DNA of 64,000 bases from Isoetes taiwanensis (GCA_021234155.1 JAJEKV010000005.1:20382089-20446088); one strand, 5' to 3'; counted from the first letter of the stretch, positions 47,590-60,948 are shown. The notes: generated by a model not told the origin, from the sequence alone. Translations and numbers: made by a program.

Positions 47590-48984
47590 TCGATAACCTG
47601 TTAATTTCTATCACAAAATCATTAGCAGAATCTCACCCCAATCTTATCTTACATTATCCCTGATTTTTGACATCTCATTTGCAGTCTGCCCTAAGATTTG
47701 TTGTCCTTCATTATTGAAGATAGTAACTACAATTTCTCATGTTGCATCTCCCAACGTTGCATGGAATATATACCTGATCATAACAATGACATCACACATC
47801 CATTCAAACCAATTGGTAAATCAGAGCTCTCTCACCTCTTTAATGGTTCAAGAGTCAGCCCCACATTTCTCACCACCAAAATTCTGATTCTCGCCACTTA
47901 CCTTCTTCTTGATCTTAGACATGCCTCATACCACATTGGCTGGTTTGGATCAATAAACGTTATGCACGCGCGAACATTGAAGTACTCAATCTTCACAAGA
48001 AGCAGCTTAGAATAAACGACTGCAAAAAGCAACGAATCAACATACCTCATACTAACAACCTACCTGCCCATCCCCAACAGAAGGTTGTAATATGTCTGAT
48101 ACAAATGCACAATCATGCAATGTACGTGCTGGCATCGTTGTACACTTTTGTCCCTCTTGCTCATACCTTTAGTGTGATTGAATTAGCATGCTACAATATT
48201 TAAAGGGAACTCACGTAACCCATACCATGTACGTAAAGGCGAAGGCGAAACATGTTTGGATTTAATTCCATCATTGTTTTATTTGTTGTTGACAAAGAGA
48301 CACCACAGAAAGACACTATCTAATCAGCAATTTAATTCAATCAATAGTATTAGTAGAACCTCGAAATTTGCTAGCTCGAACACGAGTCAAGATACTATTG
48401 GGATGTCACACAACATTTGCGGCGGCTTCTCTCCTTCATTCACGCCAAAGATCTCCCCATAGGCTCACATTTACACTTTTTCCATTTGAATATGTTTCCT
48501 TTGTTAGAAAATACCCGGTATTGCCGCTTTTGTATTCATAAAATACCTTTCATCAAGGAGGCTGATGGTACGCTTTTAAAACATCTTGCTTATCATATTT
48601 CCTCTGAACGGTTTAAACCACGTAGACCGAAAGCAAACGATTCCAATGACATCTCGCAAGCGGGAGAAATTATACAATGTATTCTATCTCAATACCATAA
48701 CAAACAAATCGAAAAGTATTTCATATACCAAAGACCACTTTCCCATCAAGGTACTTGTGCAATTCATCTACTTTTGCAAACTTCTGCTCCATTGAATTTC
48801 CCGCCTCCGCAGTCCCATCACTGGCAACTTCAATTATTGACTGTGCATCAAGCGTTATTGCACACACGAAGAGCTCAGCCACGAGAATTACCTAGCTGCT
48901 GCAAACACAACGAACACACTTCTTCAGAACACAATTAAAGTTATCAAAACTCCATCACAAATAATGGCGAAAAAAAATTACCAA
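47590..48984. other. Unassigned sequence between the B3-like exon and the Helitron helicase
   Basis: A plus-strand open frame at 48,417-48,938 looks superficially like a C2H2 finger, but its spacing is wrong. The 3' end of the Helitron should lie somewhere here; I did not find a convincing hairpin plus CTRR end. Confidence 0.3.
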
Positions 48985-51148
48985 CTATTCAAGCAATTCT
49001 CTAAAAACAACATTCCTAGTCGTTACAGATGCCAATTCCTCGTTCTGTAGGATCAACGCATCTTTTCTAGTTTGTATTCTTGTCAATGCCGTGTACAATT
49101 GCCCATGAGCAAACACATTCGTTTGCAAATCCAGGACTATTTTATCTAATGTTAGGCCAAGACAACTGTGGAATGTCGTTGAGTATGCCGCTTTGAGCGC
49201 GTACTACGCCTATGTATCGTAAAGAGGGCAAATGTCTTTGGGTGATGAAAGAAATCTGCCCGACAAATCGCATGTATATTTTCTGAGCTCGTGTCCTCAT
49301 GTCCAAGAAGCCGGACAGTCACAAATCTGTTGTGCATTTCGTGTATAACAACTCTAGCATTCTTCACAAGCCCTTTAATCGCATCCAACAATCTCATAAT
49401 TTGACACACGGCTCTACTTTAAGACAAAAGCGTGTGTTTGGGCAAAGTTTGGGTGATCATAACTATGAAGAAACTCATTTTCAGCAAGAGCTTGTGTGAA
49501 TTACGGTCACTTTCACTTATGGAATCCCGAGAATAATATCTCTTTTCCGGACACGCATACGATCAAGAATAGACATGTTAAACTCATCCACATGCACATT
49601 TAATGGAGATAAAAAAATGCTCTTCTTTCACACAAAGTTGGTCTACAAACAATATCTGCCGGGTATAAGAATTCCCATGCCTCTTCCATAGATGTTGTTG
49701 TGGAAAACAAATCAAATGTCACAACATCTGATTGCCAATTCTTACCTATGAACGACACTAGTGTTATTAACTCTGGGTCCGCAGCATTTCTAACTGATAC
49801 ATCTAACTTGTGAATAATAAATGCTCTCCAAATCTCAGATGATTTAATAGAAGCAGCCTCATCACAGCACTTCTCCCTCGCGACTGGTACTATGGGCTTA
49901 TCGCCTAAAGTCGCCAAGACCACAAAACATTTTCCTCCAAATGGAACATCATTTCTACACAATTCTCAGAGAATCACACTTGTCGATTCAATCGCAGCTC
50001 TATTTGCCATCGCAAATTCATCCCAAACGATTAAATGACATTCAATCAGCAAGCTCGCTTTCTCGGGCGGGCCTCAATAGTCGAAAGTGTACAAAGAACA
50101 CTATTCTCGCCATGTGAATTTGAAATAATGAGTGCGCAGCTTTCCCTCCCCGGTATAACAGCCAGCCAATGCGCTTGTTGCCGCGTGGGCAAAACAATCA
50201 AACTGGGACCCTCGATTAACAAACATATAGCATTGAGTAGGAAAGTCTTACTTGTACCAAATTTTCCCATCAATAAACACAGTCTTTTATCCCCGCCCAT
50301 GCACCATCTTCCTCAACATAATTATATATTTGTCCTTGATTCACGCTCATCTTATCACGCATCTTTTTTTACTCTTCTATGTAAGATCTATGGTGAGGAA
50401 ACTTTGGCAAATCTTGCAACACTAGTCAGGACCTAATGTGGATTTCAGGCAGCCCAAAACCAAAGAACACTAGAGCCATGTTGCACAAGCACATTTTCAA
50501 TGCACAAAAGAGCTTGTTTCTCTCAAGCAAAGTGCCCGCCTCACAAATATCATAGAAGTCCTTTATCAGCTCATCATGAAAATTCGACCACAACTCACTT
50601 GCTCTGGAAGCCATCAAGGATAAGCAATGCAAAAGGAAACGCAATCGTGGACGGCGCTTGCAACGCCAACATTGCCTCTTTGCATTGTCACAACCGCTCG
50701 ATCTATCATGCAATAAACCCATAACAGGTTACCACTTCTTGATAGGTATCATAGGTAGTCCCATTATACTTCTTTAACTCTTCCCAACACCTCATTTGAG
50801 TATCAAAGACAGAATCGTCGCAAAATAGAATAGCTCCCCTCATTGGCATCACCAACCCTTATTCTACAAATAAGGGTTTGCTTTACTTCTCTTCCTAACT
50901 ATGTTCCTAGGAAGCTGCGGCCTAGCTAGTTCAAGGTGATCACCATCAGTATATGTTCTATTTGTACAGGATACAAAGCTGTACTGGTTATAGTACTGAA
51001 GATAGGTTAGCTCCGAGAATTCCATAGCAGGAGGCCTCAAGAAATAACGATCAAACAACGGCCAAGGGCCTCCTATATGATCTACTCGTTCTTTGTTGAC
51101 GATGAAGTGGAAGACACTTAACACCAGGATATACTTTTCTCGTGACAT
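48985..51148 (-). pseudogene. Helitron helicase (Pif1-like) region
   Basis: YFLRPPAMEFSELTYLQYYN near 51,030-50,970 and ASELWSNFHDELIKDF with FGLPEIHIRS (50,620-50,430) are linker blocks characteristic of Helitron proteins. The P-loop reads GKFGTSKTFLLNAI near 50,265 (Ser replaces the usual Gly in GTGKT). Walker B is VWDEFAMANR near 50,020. PFGGKCFVVL lies near 49,940, but the following GDFRQ motif is lost. The C-terminal block NVFAHGQLYTALTRI lies near 49,100, and the stop (TAG) is at 48,985-48,987. The frame is interrupted between pieces. Homology is clear; activity is unlikely as written. Confidence 0.75.
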
Positions 51149-51344
51149 GAAACTTTAGTATTCGCCATCCATCACTTCGATCGGCGATAGATACCTTGCA
51201 CTTTGGTAATCACGTATCTCATCATCAAATTGTCGTTCACGATCAATTCGATACTCCAAAACCTTTATAAATATAGATGTATAGATACATGAAGATATGA
51301 ACAGTCGAAGCAACATCAACATTGATATGACAATCAAACCGCTT

Positions 51345-52160
51345 TTAACAGAAAGGTGAGTATGACACAACATATCTATCTTCAACTTTCCTTCTTCGAC
51401 ATCTTGCATTACAACCCTTCGAGTCCAAATGTGTTCTTGTAGTCAAGTCTCGAGGATAATGCCAATAGCATGCCCCATCCTTAGAGCATCGTTCGTGAGT
51501 GATTGTGCACCATATATTTTCGCACCATTTGAGCAAGCACCTCATCATTTTTGGAATCTCAAATGATATTAGCAAGTCAATAACCTCAAATGGAATCTCA
51601 TGTTCTGTTTTTAGTACAATATGGCCAAGAGTCTCCACGTTTTGGAATTCTATAACATGGATCATATACATAAGCGACCAACATAAGAACGCAAGAAATT
51701 CTTCAAAGATTGGAAACGAGCATGGAATGATCTCGACAATAATAATTGGCACATCTGGCAGCCGCTTTGTCCAACGCCAAGCAACAACGCCTTTGATCTC
51801 GCCAATCCGGATTCGTAGTCATTGTAATAAACAGGCTAGGAGGCCCCTTCACTCTTGCAAGAGCTAACGATCCGCAATCTGGACCGAGCACCACCGCCTA
51901 GAACCAATAAAAGACGAAGGGAGCGGCATCGCGGACATAACCGCCCACCCTCGGTTATCAATAAAATCATCATCCTCCTCAACATTTGAATCGTCAACTA
52001 TAGACCTCGACCTTTCATATCCATTAGTTGCCAAGAAATTCAGCCTTTCTTCTTCTAACCCTAGAATACATATCCACAAGGTATTCACAAGTCGACGCCC
52101 TAATCGGAAGAAACCGCACCTCATGAACCAAACATGACCTATACCAATCCACTGCGACAT
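51345..52160 (-). pseudogene. Helitron Rep (N-terminal) region
   Basis: In minus-strand order: LPSSFIGSRRW near 51,920, then VKGPPSLFITMTTNPDW near 51,850-51,800, both typical of the Helitron-like N-terminal domain. HVIEFQ lies near 51,660, after which the two-histidine motif is expected. Here it reads as ETLGHIVLK and only one histidine is visible. Further on is EIPFEVIDLLISFEIP, then a CSKDGACYWHYPRDL segment and VVSYSPFC near 51,350. The loss of the first HUH histidine, unless it is an indel artefact, would abolish nicking. Several frame changes. Confidence 0.7.
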
Positions 52161-53530
52161 CTGCTGGTCATTATCGTGGAACCATCCCTACGGCCCCAGC
52201 CTTAGAAATATAAGCGGGTATTGCAAGTGTTCATATTGCCGATCCAAGATATTCATAAAAATCGGTCGCTGATCTTGGTGAAGCCAAAACCACTATTCTT
52301 GGATTAATTGTGACCGAAGTTATTTGCATGCACTATGGCAAAGAACTTCATCACTCGCAGAATCGCCCATTCAATGTCAAGAACACGGACTCCAACCGCA
52401 TTTGCTTCACTCGCCTTATCATATGACAAAGAAGGGATTAATCAGCCTCTAGAGTCGCTGCTATTCACGTCACCCATGCAAACGGCAATAACTTCCTTCC
52501 GCAACCCGCTCTCTCACTATTGTCATGAATATACCAATGCAATGACCGCCGTGGTTTTGACGTAGGATGTATTTTATGGTATGTCCTACCCATCAAAGCA
52601 ACCGAGGATGGCATCCCTAACTGCATAAACTCTCCAATCGGCAACACCAAGCCCAAGAAGGCAAACGATGGTTTAATGCACGACTCTTCGCTAAATCCGC
52701 TTCCTCATAAACATCCGACAACGAACTAGGCAATTCGTAGCTTTGGTAAGATACGCTCGTCCGCGATTGACAGGTAAATGTAAGGTTTGACTCTCACCAG
52801 TAATAATAATGCGACAATGCACACAAAATCTGTTCCACATGAATTCACTAGCAGATGGAATAGGACGAAGCTTGCATCTTTAGTATATGCCGCTGCCAAT
52901 GTATAACCGCCATGCTCGCCCACAGTCACCACTTTTGGAGCACTCTCCACATCTCTTGGCATCTCGCTGCCCACTCACACCCTCCTCCTCCTCGTTATGC
53001 CTCCCACCCAATCCCCCACCCGTAACCACCCCAACCCCTTCTCCATTTGCCTCAACTCATCTCTCCTCTCCCGAGACAATCAAGCAAGACGCCATCTCCA
53101 CCCTAGACTCATTTCACCTCCAATCTTCTAAGCTCATCACAGAGTATGTCCGACTTGGATCAATCTCTACTCTAGGCCTTGGCATTGCAACCTCGGACTC
53201 AGTCCTTTGGAACACGATACACACAAAAAAATATTCAAGCTACTACCGCTACCCAAATCCTAGAATACTTAATACACCAAATAGACTCACCAACACAACC
53301 TTACTTATCACAATGCAAAATACCATAACCTTACCCGCATAACGTGATGACAGCCATCCAGCCACCCTCCCACGATGGCACGCTCCCAAATCCACTCCAC
53401 GAAACCCTCCAAGCCCTCCCCTCGCACATACAAAGTAACATCAACGAAAAACAAACTACTCAACATATAAATAGTCCCCGTAAATTTAAGGCGTCACAAA
53501 TTTAAGTAAATTTCAAGAAGTGCATAATTT
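52161..53530. other. Probable Helitron 5' region or host sequence, no supported gene
   Basis: No known domain found. The plus-strand open frame at 52,887-53,342 is Pro/Ser/Thr-rich because the strand is C/A-rich, and it shows no domain. The part around 53,250-53,510 recurs loosely at 55,275-55,450 (ACCCAAATCCTAGAAT, CGCACATACAAAG, ATATAAATA). Confidence 0.35.
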
Positions 53531-53531
53531 T

Positions 53532-54405
53532 ATCTACTTCAAGAACCATTGCACATACGAACCGTTAGTTTTTATACCAAAATCTACATGATCTCATCAA
53601 GTAGCTACAAAACTATGACCAGGCATTGAGATTTGCTCCTTTACAATGATAGAAGGCCCATGTTTTTGCAAAAGCAAGGTCTCCAAAACAGAATCGAGTC
53701 TATATTCATCACTCATACACTTTCGGATCTTAATCCCATCTCACATCTTTTGCCCAATTACAAATCGCTAGTCAACTACACCGCTTCTTAGTCCGTTGCT
53801 TTCATCTTTCAACTTAAAAAATCAAGCAGAAATATCTATTCTCGCCACTCTTAAACTCAACCGTAGTCTCAGCATGGATTTGTAACTTTGAAATGGACAC
53901 GTTGCCCATCGTGAAGACTGAAAGGTATTGTAAGCCACACTTTCAGATCTTAATCCCATCTCACATCTTTTATCTACTTCAAGAACCATTGCACATACGA
54001 ACCGTTAGTTTTTATACGAGAATCTACATGATCTCATCAAGTAGCTACAAAACTATGACCAGGCATTGAGATTTGCTCCTTTACAATGATAGAAGGCCCA
54101 TGTTTTTGCAAAGCAAGGTCTCCAAATAGAAGTGGAGTCTATATTCATCACTAATACACTTTCAGATCTTAATCCCATCTCACATCTTTGCCCAATTACA
54201 AATCTGCTAGTCAACTACACCGCTTTTTAGTCCGTTGCTTTCATCTTTCAACTTAAAAAATCAAGCAGAAATATCTATTCTGGCCACTCTTAAACTCGAC
54301 CGTGGTCTCAGCATGGATTTGTAACTTTGAAATGGACACGTTGCCCATCGTGAAGACTGAAAGGTATTGTAAGCCAAATTTGCATACCATCTGCACCTAT
54401 ACTCA
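53532..54405. repeat. Tandem direct duplication, 440-bp period
   Basis: The sequence from TATCTACTTCAAGAACCATT at 53,532 recurs at 53,972 and stays colinear past GAAAGGTATTGTAAGCCA (53,921 and 54,360). Only scattered substitutions and one- or two-base indels separate the copies, so the duplication is fairly recent. No protein-coding content recognised. Confidence 0.85.
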
Positions 54406-54794
54406 TTTCGCCTCAATCTTCTAAGCTCATCAATAAAGTATATCTAACTTGCGGATAGCAAGGCAAGCCCAATCTGCAGGCCTCCAGACAGACAAAAATA
54501 CTTCCTTCACAATGTTCACCAAGATATGTCAAGGAGAGTGTCTCGTGACTATCACAGTACCTAAAAAAATGCAAAGAGAGCCAGACGCTTTCTCAGATTC
54601 TTTGTGTCTGCAGCCTTTGTGTATTTTGACTCGCTGAATGAGAATCCTTCAACCAGCCAACAATCCAAAAATGTACACTCCTATTCTCGCCTTTGCGAAG
54701 TCGAGAAATTCCTCGACCGCAAGTCCCGAAAAGAAGGCCCGTAGACTTTCTTGATTGTTGGCAAGTTCGAGGCATTCTCGACTTCGCCACCGAG

Positions 54795-56340
54795 AAAGTT
54801 CAAATGACTACACCGCAGACTCGTTCTCAAATTCCTCTTTCTTTTCCCCTTTCTTATGAAAATGTGATAGAACAGCACCAACACATAGTATATGCCACCC
54901 ATATATCCAACACATCTGCCTACACTAATTCTTCACAGGAAACACTATGCACTCGAAGTAGAACATAGCATAAACTCTCATATAATCCTTCGAATCTAGT
55001 AAGTACATCATCTCAATACTCCTTAATTGAATTTTGTTGATTATCAACTGCATGTCCACAATTTCAATGCAATCTTACGAACAACTTTCTTTCTCTTTAG
55101 CATTCACAAATTTAACTAACTTCCAAGCTTCCTACAATGTCATCTACCCCACTAGTCTATATTTCTATGCCAGTTATCACAAAAGAGCCCAACAAACCCC
55201 TGCAACACTAAAACACACACCCATTTAAGAAGCCACAACCTACTACCTACTACAAATATCCAACCTACTACCTGCTACCCAAATCCTAGAATGTTTAACA
55301 CACCAAAGAAACTCACCAGACAACCTTCCACCGCCGCCACGCCTCCAATACCACTCACTTAAACCTTATTCTCAATCCGCACCACCGCACATACAAAGCA
55401 ACACCAACATCAAACAAACAAACCGCTCAATATATAAATAATCCCCTTAAATTTAAGCCCTCACAATTTTATAACTAAGTTTCAAACTTTCACTACTTCC
55501 AAATATACAAAGATATTAAACAGAGAACTTGAAGATCATTACTCCTTTGTAATCTGCATAAACTCTCATATAATCCTTCAATCCGGTAACTAGATCAATT
55601 CTATAATTAAGTTTCAAACTTTCACTACTTCCAAATATACGAGAATATTAAAACAGACAACTTGACAACCATATGAAAGAAATCCCTAACCAATATGGGA
55701 AGTTTCACGATTACTCAATCGGACTCGTAAAGGAAGTACTTACAAACACACCGTATTCACTTCGCACAATTCCCTCTTTTTCTTCCCATTTCATATGAAA
55801 ATGTGATACAACAAAGACCAACATATTTTTTTGGCATCATAGTATATGCCACCCATATATCCAACACATCCGGCTACACTAATTCTTCCCAGAAACACTA
55901 TGCACTTTCCCGAATTAGAAGATAGCATGTGCTTGAAGATCATTACTCCTTTGTAATCTGCATAAACTCTCATATAATCCTTCGAATCTAGTAAGTAGAT
56001 CATCTCAATACTCCTTAATTGAATTTTGTTGATCATCAGCTGCATGTCCACAATTTCAATGCAATCTTACCAACAACTTTCTTACTCTTTAGCATTCACA
56101 AATTTAACTAACTTTCAAGCTTCCTACAATGTCTACCCCACTAGTCTATATTTCTATGCCATGCTACTGCTAATTTCATCCTGAACTCCAACAAACTTCA
56201 ATTCAAGTCACAAACCTTCAATTGCCAAAATGCGAAGACCTTCAATCACCACAACAGAGTTATCACAAAAGAGCCCAACAAAACCCTGGAACACTAAAAC
56301 ACACACCCATTTAAGAAGCCACAGCCTTGCTTACCTCATT
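54795..56340. repeat. Dispersed direct duplications, offset about 0.95-1.1 kb
   Basis: The segment at about 54,830-55,232 (ATGAAAATGTGATA, ATATGCCACCCATATATCCA, CATAAACTCTCATATAATCC, then CACACACCCATTTAAGAAGC) recurs at about 55,790-56,323. The second copy has an extra 120 bp before AGTTATCACAAAAGAGCCCA. A partial third copy of the CATAAACTCTCATATAATCC block sits at 55,557. Probably decayed repeats linked with the preceding 440-bp duplication. Confidence 0.75.
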
Positions 56341-56876
56341 CCCCTTCCACCCACGTGCACAGCCACATTTAACACTGTCTGCTCCGACCACCATAACTAA
56401 AACCTGGAGATCACAATCTAGGAACACAGAGTGCTCAGAATACTGAGGAGGAACAATGCACAGCAAGTACCACGAAACTTTCACTCCTCGTTCCTTGTCC
56501 CCTAACCTCGAACTTCATCTTCAACGATCGAGATGAAAAGCCCCAAATTGACATCCAATCTCAACGGCCAATATCAAAACCCCTCTTTGGGTCCACTGCT
56601 CAAACACCCCATACATCCCCCTTTCCGTAACCAACCGCCAAGATTTACTTCAATGTTTTCATCCAACGGTTCAAGTAAACTATGGCCTATGCCCCCATAC
56701 ACCTGCAACACATGATGCATACATAAATCCCCCATGACCTGTCATCATCTGGACCATTGGCTCTTAACCAGACGACGGGGATTCAAGAGGGTCCATGGGG
56801 TATGCATGCACATTGGGTTGTGCATGAGGGGGCATAACAAACCCCCCGCATGCGATATAACTATATTAATATTAGG
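56341..56876. other. No supported gene
   Basis: C/A-rich on the plus strand. No repeat or coding sequence was recognised. Confidence 0.35.
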
Positions 56877-57178
56877 ATAAGACTAGGTGTCTTATTTTAC
56901 GGCGGGGGAAATTCCCCTGAATAAAATGTGAGACTCCATTTATAATCCAGACCTATTTCGAACCAAAATAAGACATGTATTATTTTCATAGTGGAAAAGT
57001 GATTTTCTTTTAGGACAATAGGTGGCCAAATATCATTTGATAAAATATGTGACTTTTAAAAATACGAATACAGTGGAAAAGGCGCCTAAGCTCAAAGGTG
57101 GGGGCCTCTCCTTCGTTGTCGCATTGGGAAGGTTTCGAGGTTGGAGGTACCCAAAATTATTTTGCATGTGGCCGCCGT
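56877..57178. repeat. Paralogous copy of the 59.6-60.3 kb repeat, without the nested element
   Basis: This runs from AGACTAGGTGTCTTATTTTACGG through GTGGAAAAGGCGCC to GCATGTGGCC and matches 59,567-59,617 joined to 60,031-60,281. It contains the uninterrupted target AAAATGTGAGACTCC (target TGA at 56,939-56,941). It therefore acts as an empty site for the nested TIR element. Confidence 0.8.
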
Positions 57179-57505
57179 GATATAGATAAGAGTGTGCTTA
57201 GGCGTGATACAGGTTCCCTTTGATTGATCTCCCTTGATTAGCTGGCTTTGGGTTGATCAAAAGCAGTTTACATCAATTACATGGGTTTTTGAGGTTGTAA
57301 GGATGAAACAAAATCGTAACATGTTTGTGTTAATGTATTTTGCAAAGAGCTCTGCTTATTATGTTTATAGTATAATACATTCTAGCTTAATAGTTTGTTT
57401 TATCAAAATGGTTTAACCTATGATTATAAGCAGGCTTGTGCTTGTTATAGTGGTTAATAGCTTATTTAAAATACTAGGTCTTATTTGGTGTAGACTATTA
57501 ACAAG

Positions 57506-57506
<1 letters not shown>
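57179..57506. other. No supported gene
   Basis: AT-rich sequence between the repeat copy and a GATA tract. Confidence 0.35.

Positions 57507-57597
<91 letters not shown>
57507..57597. repeat. (GATA)n microsatellite, about 22 units
   Basis: A pure tetranucleotide tract. Unlike the tracts at 4,197 and 59,135 it is not followed by the 277-bp repeat. Confidence 0.93.
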
Positions 57598-57598
<1 letters not shown>

Positions 57599-58250
57599 TG
57601 GCATCTAGTCTTTATAAGTCTAATCTTGACCAAGACCCCGAGAAATCAATAGGCGAAACCTTGTCTAAGACCTATGTCTTTTTGCCCTAGTCTCCTAGGT
57701 AGCCAAGATTAACAAACAAATGTCTAGATTTCTGGAATATCAGAAAATGTATTGAATGCTTTTAAGCCAAGAGATCTACTCCTTATTACAATAATACACG
57801 TATTCAAGACAATAGCAAATCTTCTGATGCATGTATAGATCTTTTCCTTTCTTTTGTATCAAAAGCAAACGCTGAGATTGTATTTACCTTGAAAGCTTAA
57901 TAACCAGAAGACATACAATAATATCATGTATAGACGTCACTACACCTGGTTACTTAGCATTTATTCAACAAAAAAACTTCATTCTGTCCATCAAATTTGA
58001 CCCGGGGAAGAGCCTCTTACCCGCCCATCGCCCACAAGAAAAAATGAGTTAGAAAACCAATTTATCTATGTGGGAAGGCAGGTGTCATAGGCCACCCTTC
58101 AGTTGCTATCCCGTTCCTAGAAAAATCTGACAATAACTTAAATTCATGCATAAAGATCAAAGCACAACTTTTAGTCTAAGTATAATCTCATGCTAAGATT
58201 AAACCTGCTGCTCAGTTGGATGTTCTCAACCTGACACACTTGTAAAATAC
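57598..58250. other. No supported gene
   Basis: Intergenic AT-rich sequence. Nothing recognised. Confidence 0.35.
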
Positions 58251-58480
58251 CTTAGGATTTTCGGGAGTGACACAAGTATTAGGAAGCACAGCTATGCCAT
58301 TTCGTTCCTCACTTGTATCAGCCTCTGCACCAATCTTCAAGCATTTTGCCAGGAGCTTGGCAGCATTACTTGCCTTTTGGATTCTCGGGCTTTGCTTGGC
58401 AGGACCCCCAATTTTGCTTCAGATTATTGTTCTTAGATCCCTTTGGTATGCCCATCTTGCCTCTTGGAGATCTGAGATAG
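58251..58480 (-). pseudogene. Exon-like relic with one stop
   Basis: Minus-strand reading gives DLQEARWAYQRDLRTII, a TGA at 58,419-58,421, then SKIGGPAKQSPRIQKASNAA, KLLAKCLKIGAEADTSEER and NTCVTPENPK. It closes at an AAG|GTATTT donor (58,251). The composition is protein-like and the donor is good. The family is not recognised. The single stop makes it either a pseudo-exon or a base error. Confidence 0.32.
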
Positions 58481-59288
<808 letters not shown>

Positions 59289-59565
59289 CATTTTTTATGT
59301 CAGGTTACATTGGGCAGCATTTGCTAAAAGAATACTTGACACGGATCATAACTGTATTGGCTTAGAGGGCTGAAAATATCACGGCCAGACTTACATACAT
59401 TTAGATGCCTTCAATCCGGTACACTTAAATATGAGTCTTTTAAACACCACATTCCATTTTCCATCCATTGAGAAGGGGTAAAAACTAAATGTGGGTACAC
59501 CACTAAAATACTAGTGGAAACCATGAAAAAATAAGACACATCTTATTTTTAGTTATATATTCAAA
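59289..59565. repeat. 277-bp dispersed repeat next to GATA tract, copy 2
   Basis: Colinear with 4,353-4,629 without indels. Differences seen include G for C near 59,360, C for T near 59,382 and a C-to-T change in the CACATTCC word. Here the sequence continues into a TIR-element family (AAGACTAGGTG..) that the first copy lacks. Confidence 0.85.
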
Positions 59566-60281
59566 TAAGACTAGGTGCCTTATTTTACGGCGGGGGAAAT
59601 TCCCCAGAATAAAATGAGGCCCTTTTTCCACACTAGTCGCAAAATATGGCTGTCACATACAATATACGATACAATTTGTGAGTCCAAGGCTAAAAATGAG
59701 ACACACGAACTTAAACTTACTTTTCCACTGCATGGTAGTCGTAAAATATGACACCACTAAAATACTAGTGGAAAAGCATGAAAAATTAAGACACGTCTTA
59801 TTTTTAGTTATTTTTAGTTGTATATTCAAATAAGACTAGGTGTCTTATTTTACGGCGAGGGAAATCCCCCGGAATAAAATAAGACTCCATTTGGTATCCA
59901 AACCTATTCCGAACCTAAATAAGACATGTCTTATTTTTATAGTGGAAAAATGATTTATTTTTAGGACAATAGGTGGCCAAACATCATTGGATAAAATACG
60001 TGACTTTTAGACCACCGTGGAAAAAGGGCCTGAGACTCCATTTATAATCCAGACCTATTTCGAACCAAAATAAGACATGTATTATTTTCATAGTGGAAAA
60101 GTGATTTTCTTTTAGGACAATAGGTGGCCAAATATCATTTGATAAAATATGTGACTTTTAAAAATACGAATACCGTGGAAAAGGCGCCTAAGCTCAAAGG
60201 TGGGGGCCTCTCCTTCGTTGTCACCTTGGGAAGGTTTCGGGGTTGGAGGCATCCAAAATTATTTTGCATGTGGCCACCGTT
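59566..60281. repeat. Host copy of the TIR repeat, split by a nested element
   Basis: Together 59,566-59,617 and 60,031-60,281 equal 56,877-57,178. Its own right-hand terminus, GTGGAAAAGGCGCC near 60,177, resembles the end of the nested element (GTGGAAAAAGGGCC). Host and insert are therefore members of the same or sister families. Confidence 0.75.
59618..60030. mobile_element. Nested TIR element (PIF/Harbinger- or Tourist-like MITE), 413 bp
   Basis: It is bounded by GGCCCTTTTTCCAC and GTGGAAAAAGGGCC, perfect 14-bp inverted ends, with the 3-bp target duplication TGA at 59,615-59,617 and 60,031-60,033. The empty target is present at 56,937-56,943. No transposase is encoded, so it is non-autonomous. 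Three-base duplications and GGCC ends suggest the PIF/Harbinger superfamily, though TGA is not the classical TTA/TAA target. Its interior (CACCACTAAAATACTAGTGG, CGGCG.GGGAAAT, GGACAATAGGTGGCCAAA) is itself homologous to the repeat it entered. Confidence 0.8.
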
Positions 60282-60948
60282 AGAACCCGGGGAAGGAAGA
60301 GGGGATAAACATCAATAGTTACTTTGTGATAACATGTAAACAAGATAGAAGATGGGTCACAATTTTAGGTTTCAGTATTATAGGAGTTACATGTGTAGGT
60401 TCAAGACATATCTCGAGTATAATACAGTATAATCAACTCCCTCCCTCTCTCTCTATGCTAAAAATGCTAAAACTTGAATCAAATGAGGAAAGAACTAGAA
60501 CGGATAAAAAATCGTGATCATGAAGCAGCTATGCAACCCACGAAGAATATTAATGTTGTGAGGGAAAAAATTATGACGGTCCCTAATGTACAATGCCTCG
60601 ATCATATATGAATGGAATATTATCTCCTGTCAATATCTGACTCGCCAACATGAGGCCATCTATCAGACATCAGACTCTTGATGGTGCTCAAGATTTGATG
60701 TGTAAGGAATAGATGTGCCACTATTCTATTCCATTTGGGATCGATCTAGACAAATATATAAGCACACTAGAAACGTGTGCCCAACCATGCAGTGCATTAA
60801 CCTTCGATGTGTGATATTGGTACATGTATTGGAGTTTATAGATGGAATAAGAAGTTGGTATATATAATCATATCCAGAGAGATATTGGAATGCCAGGTTG
60901 TAAATGGTTTAAGATTGTTAGCATTAGCCTTGGCAATGTAAAATATGT
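60282..60948. other. No supported gene
   Basis: AT-rich. Includes a short CTCCCTCCCTCTCTCTCT tract near 60,439. No coding sequence recognised. Confidence 0.35.

Larger units (their letters stand above)
48985..52160 (-). mobile_element. Helitron relic (Rep/helicase type), minus strand
   Basis: Rep-like and Pif1-like helicase pieces occur in the order and orientation of a plant Helitron RepHel protein, from about 52,160 to a stop at 48,985. The transposon ends are not identified; in this orientation the 5' TC end should lie above 52.2 kb and the CTRR 3' end below 49 kb. Frames change several times, so it is a relic as sequenced. Helitrons move by rolling-circle replication and often capture host exons, so neighbouring exon pieces may be cargo. 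Confidence 0.75.

Noticed and set aside
48417-48938. Plus-strand frame with CxxC and HxxxH resembling a C2H2 finger
   Set aside because: The spacing and hydrophobic positions do not fit a finger, and no splice or start context supports it.
52887-53342. 151-codon plus-strand Pro/Ser-rich frame
   Set aside because: It lies in C/A-rich sequence where stops are rare and has no domain or homologous segment I recognise.
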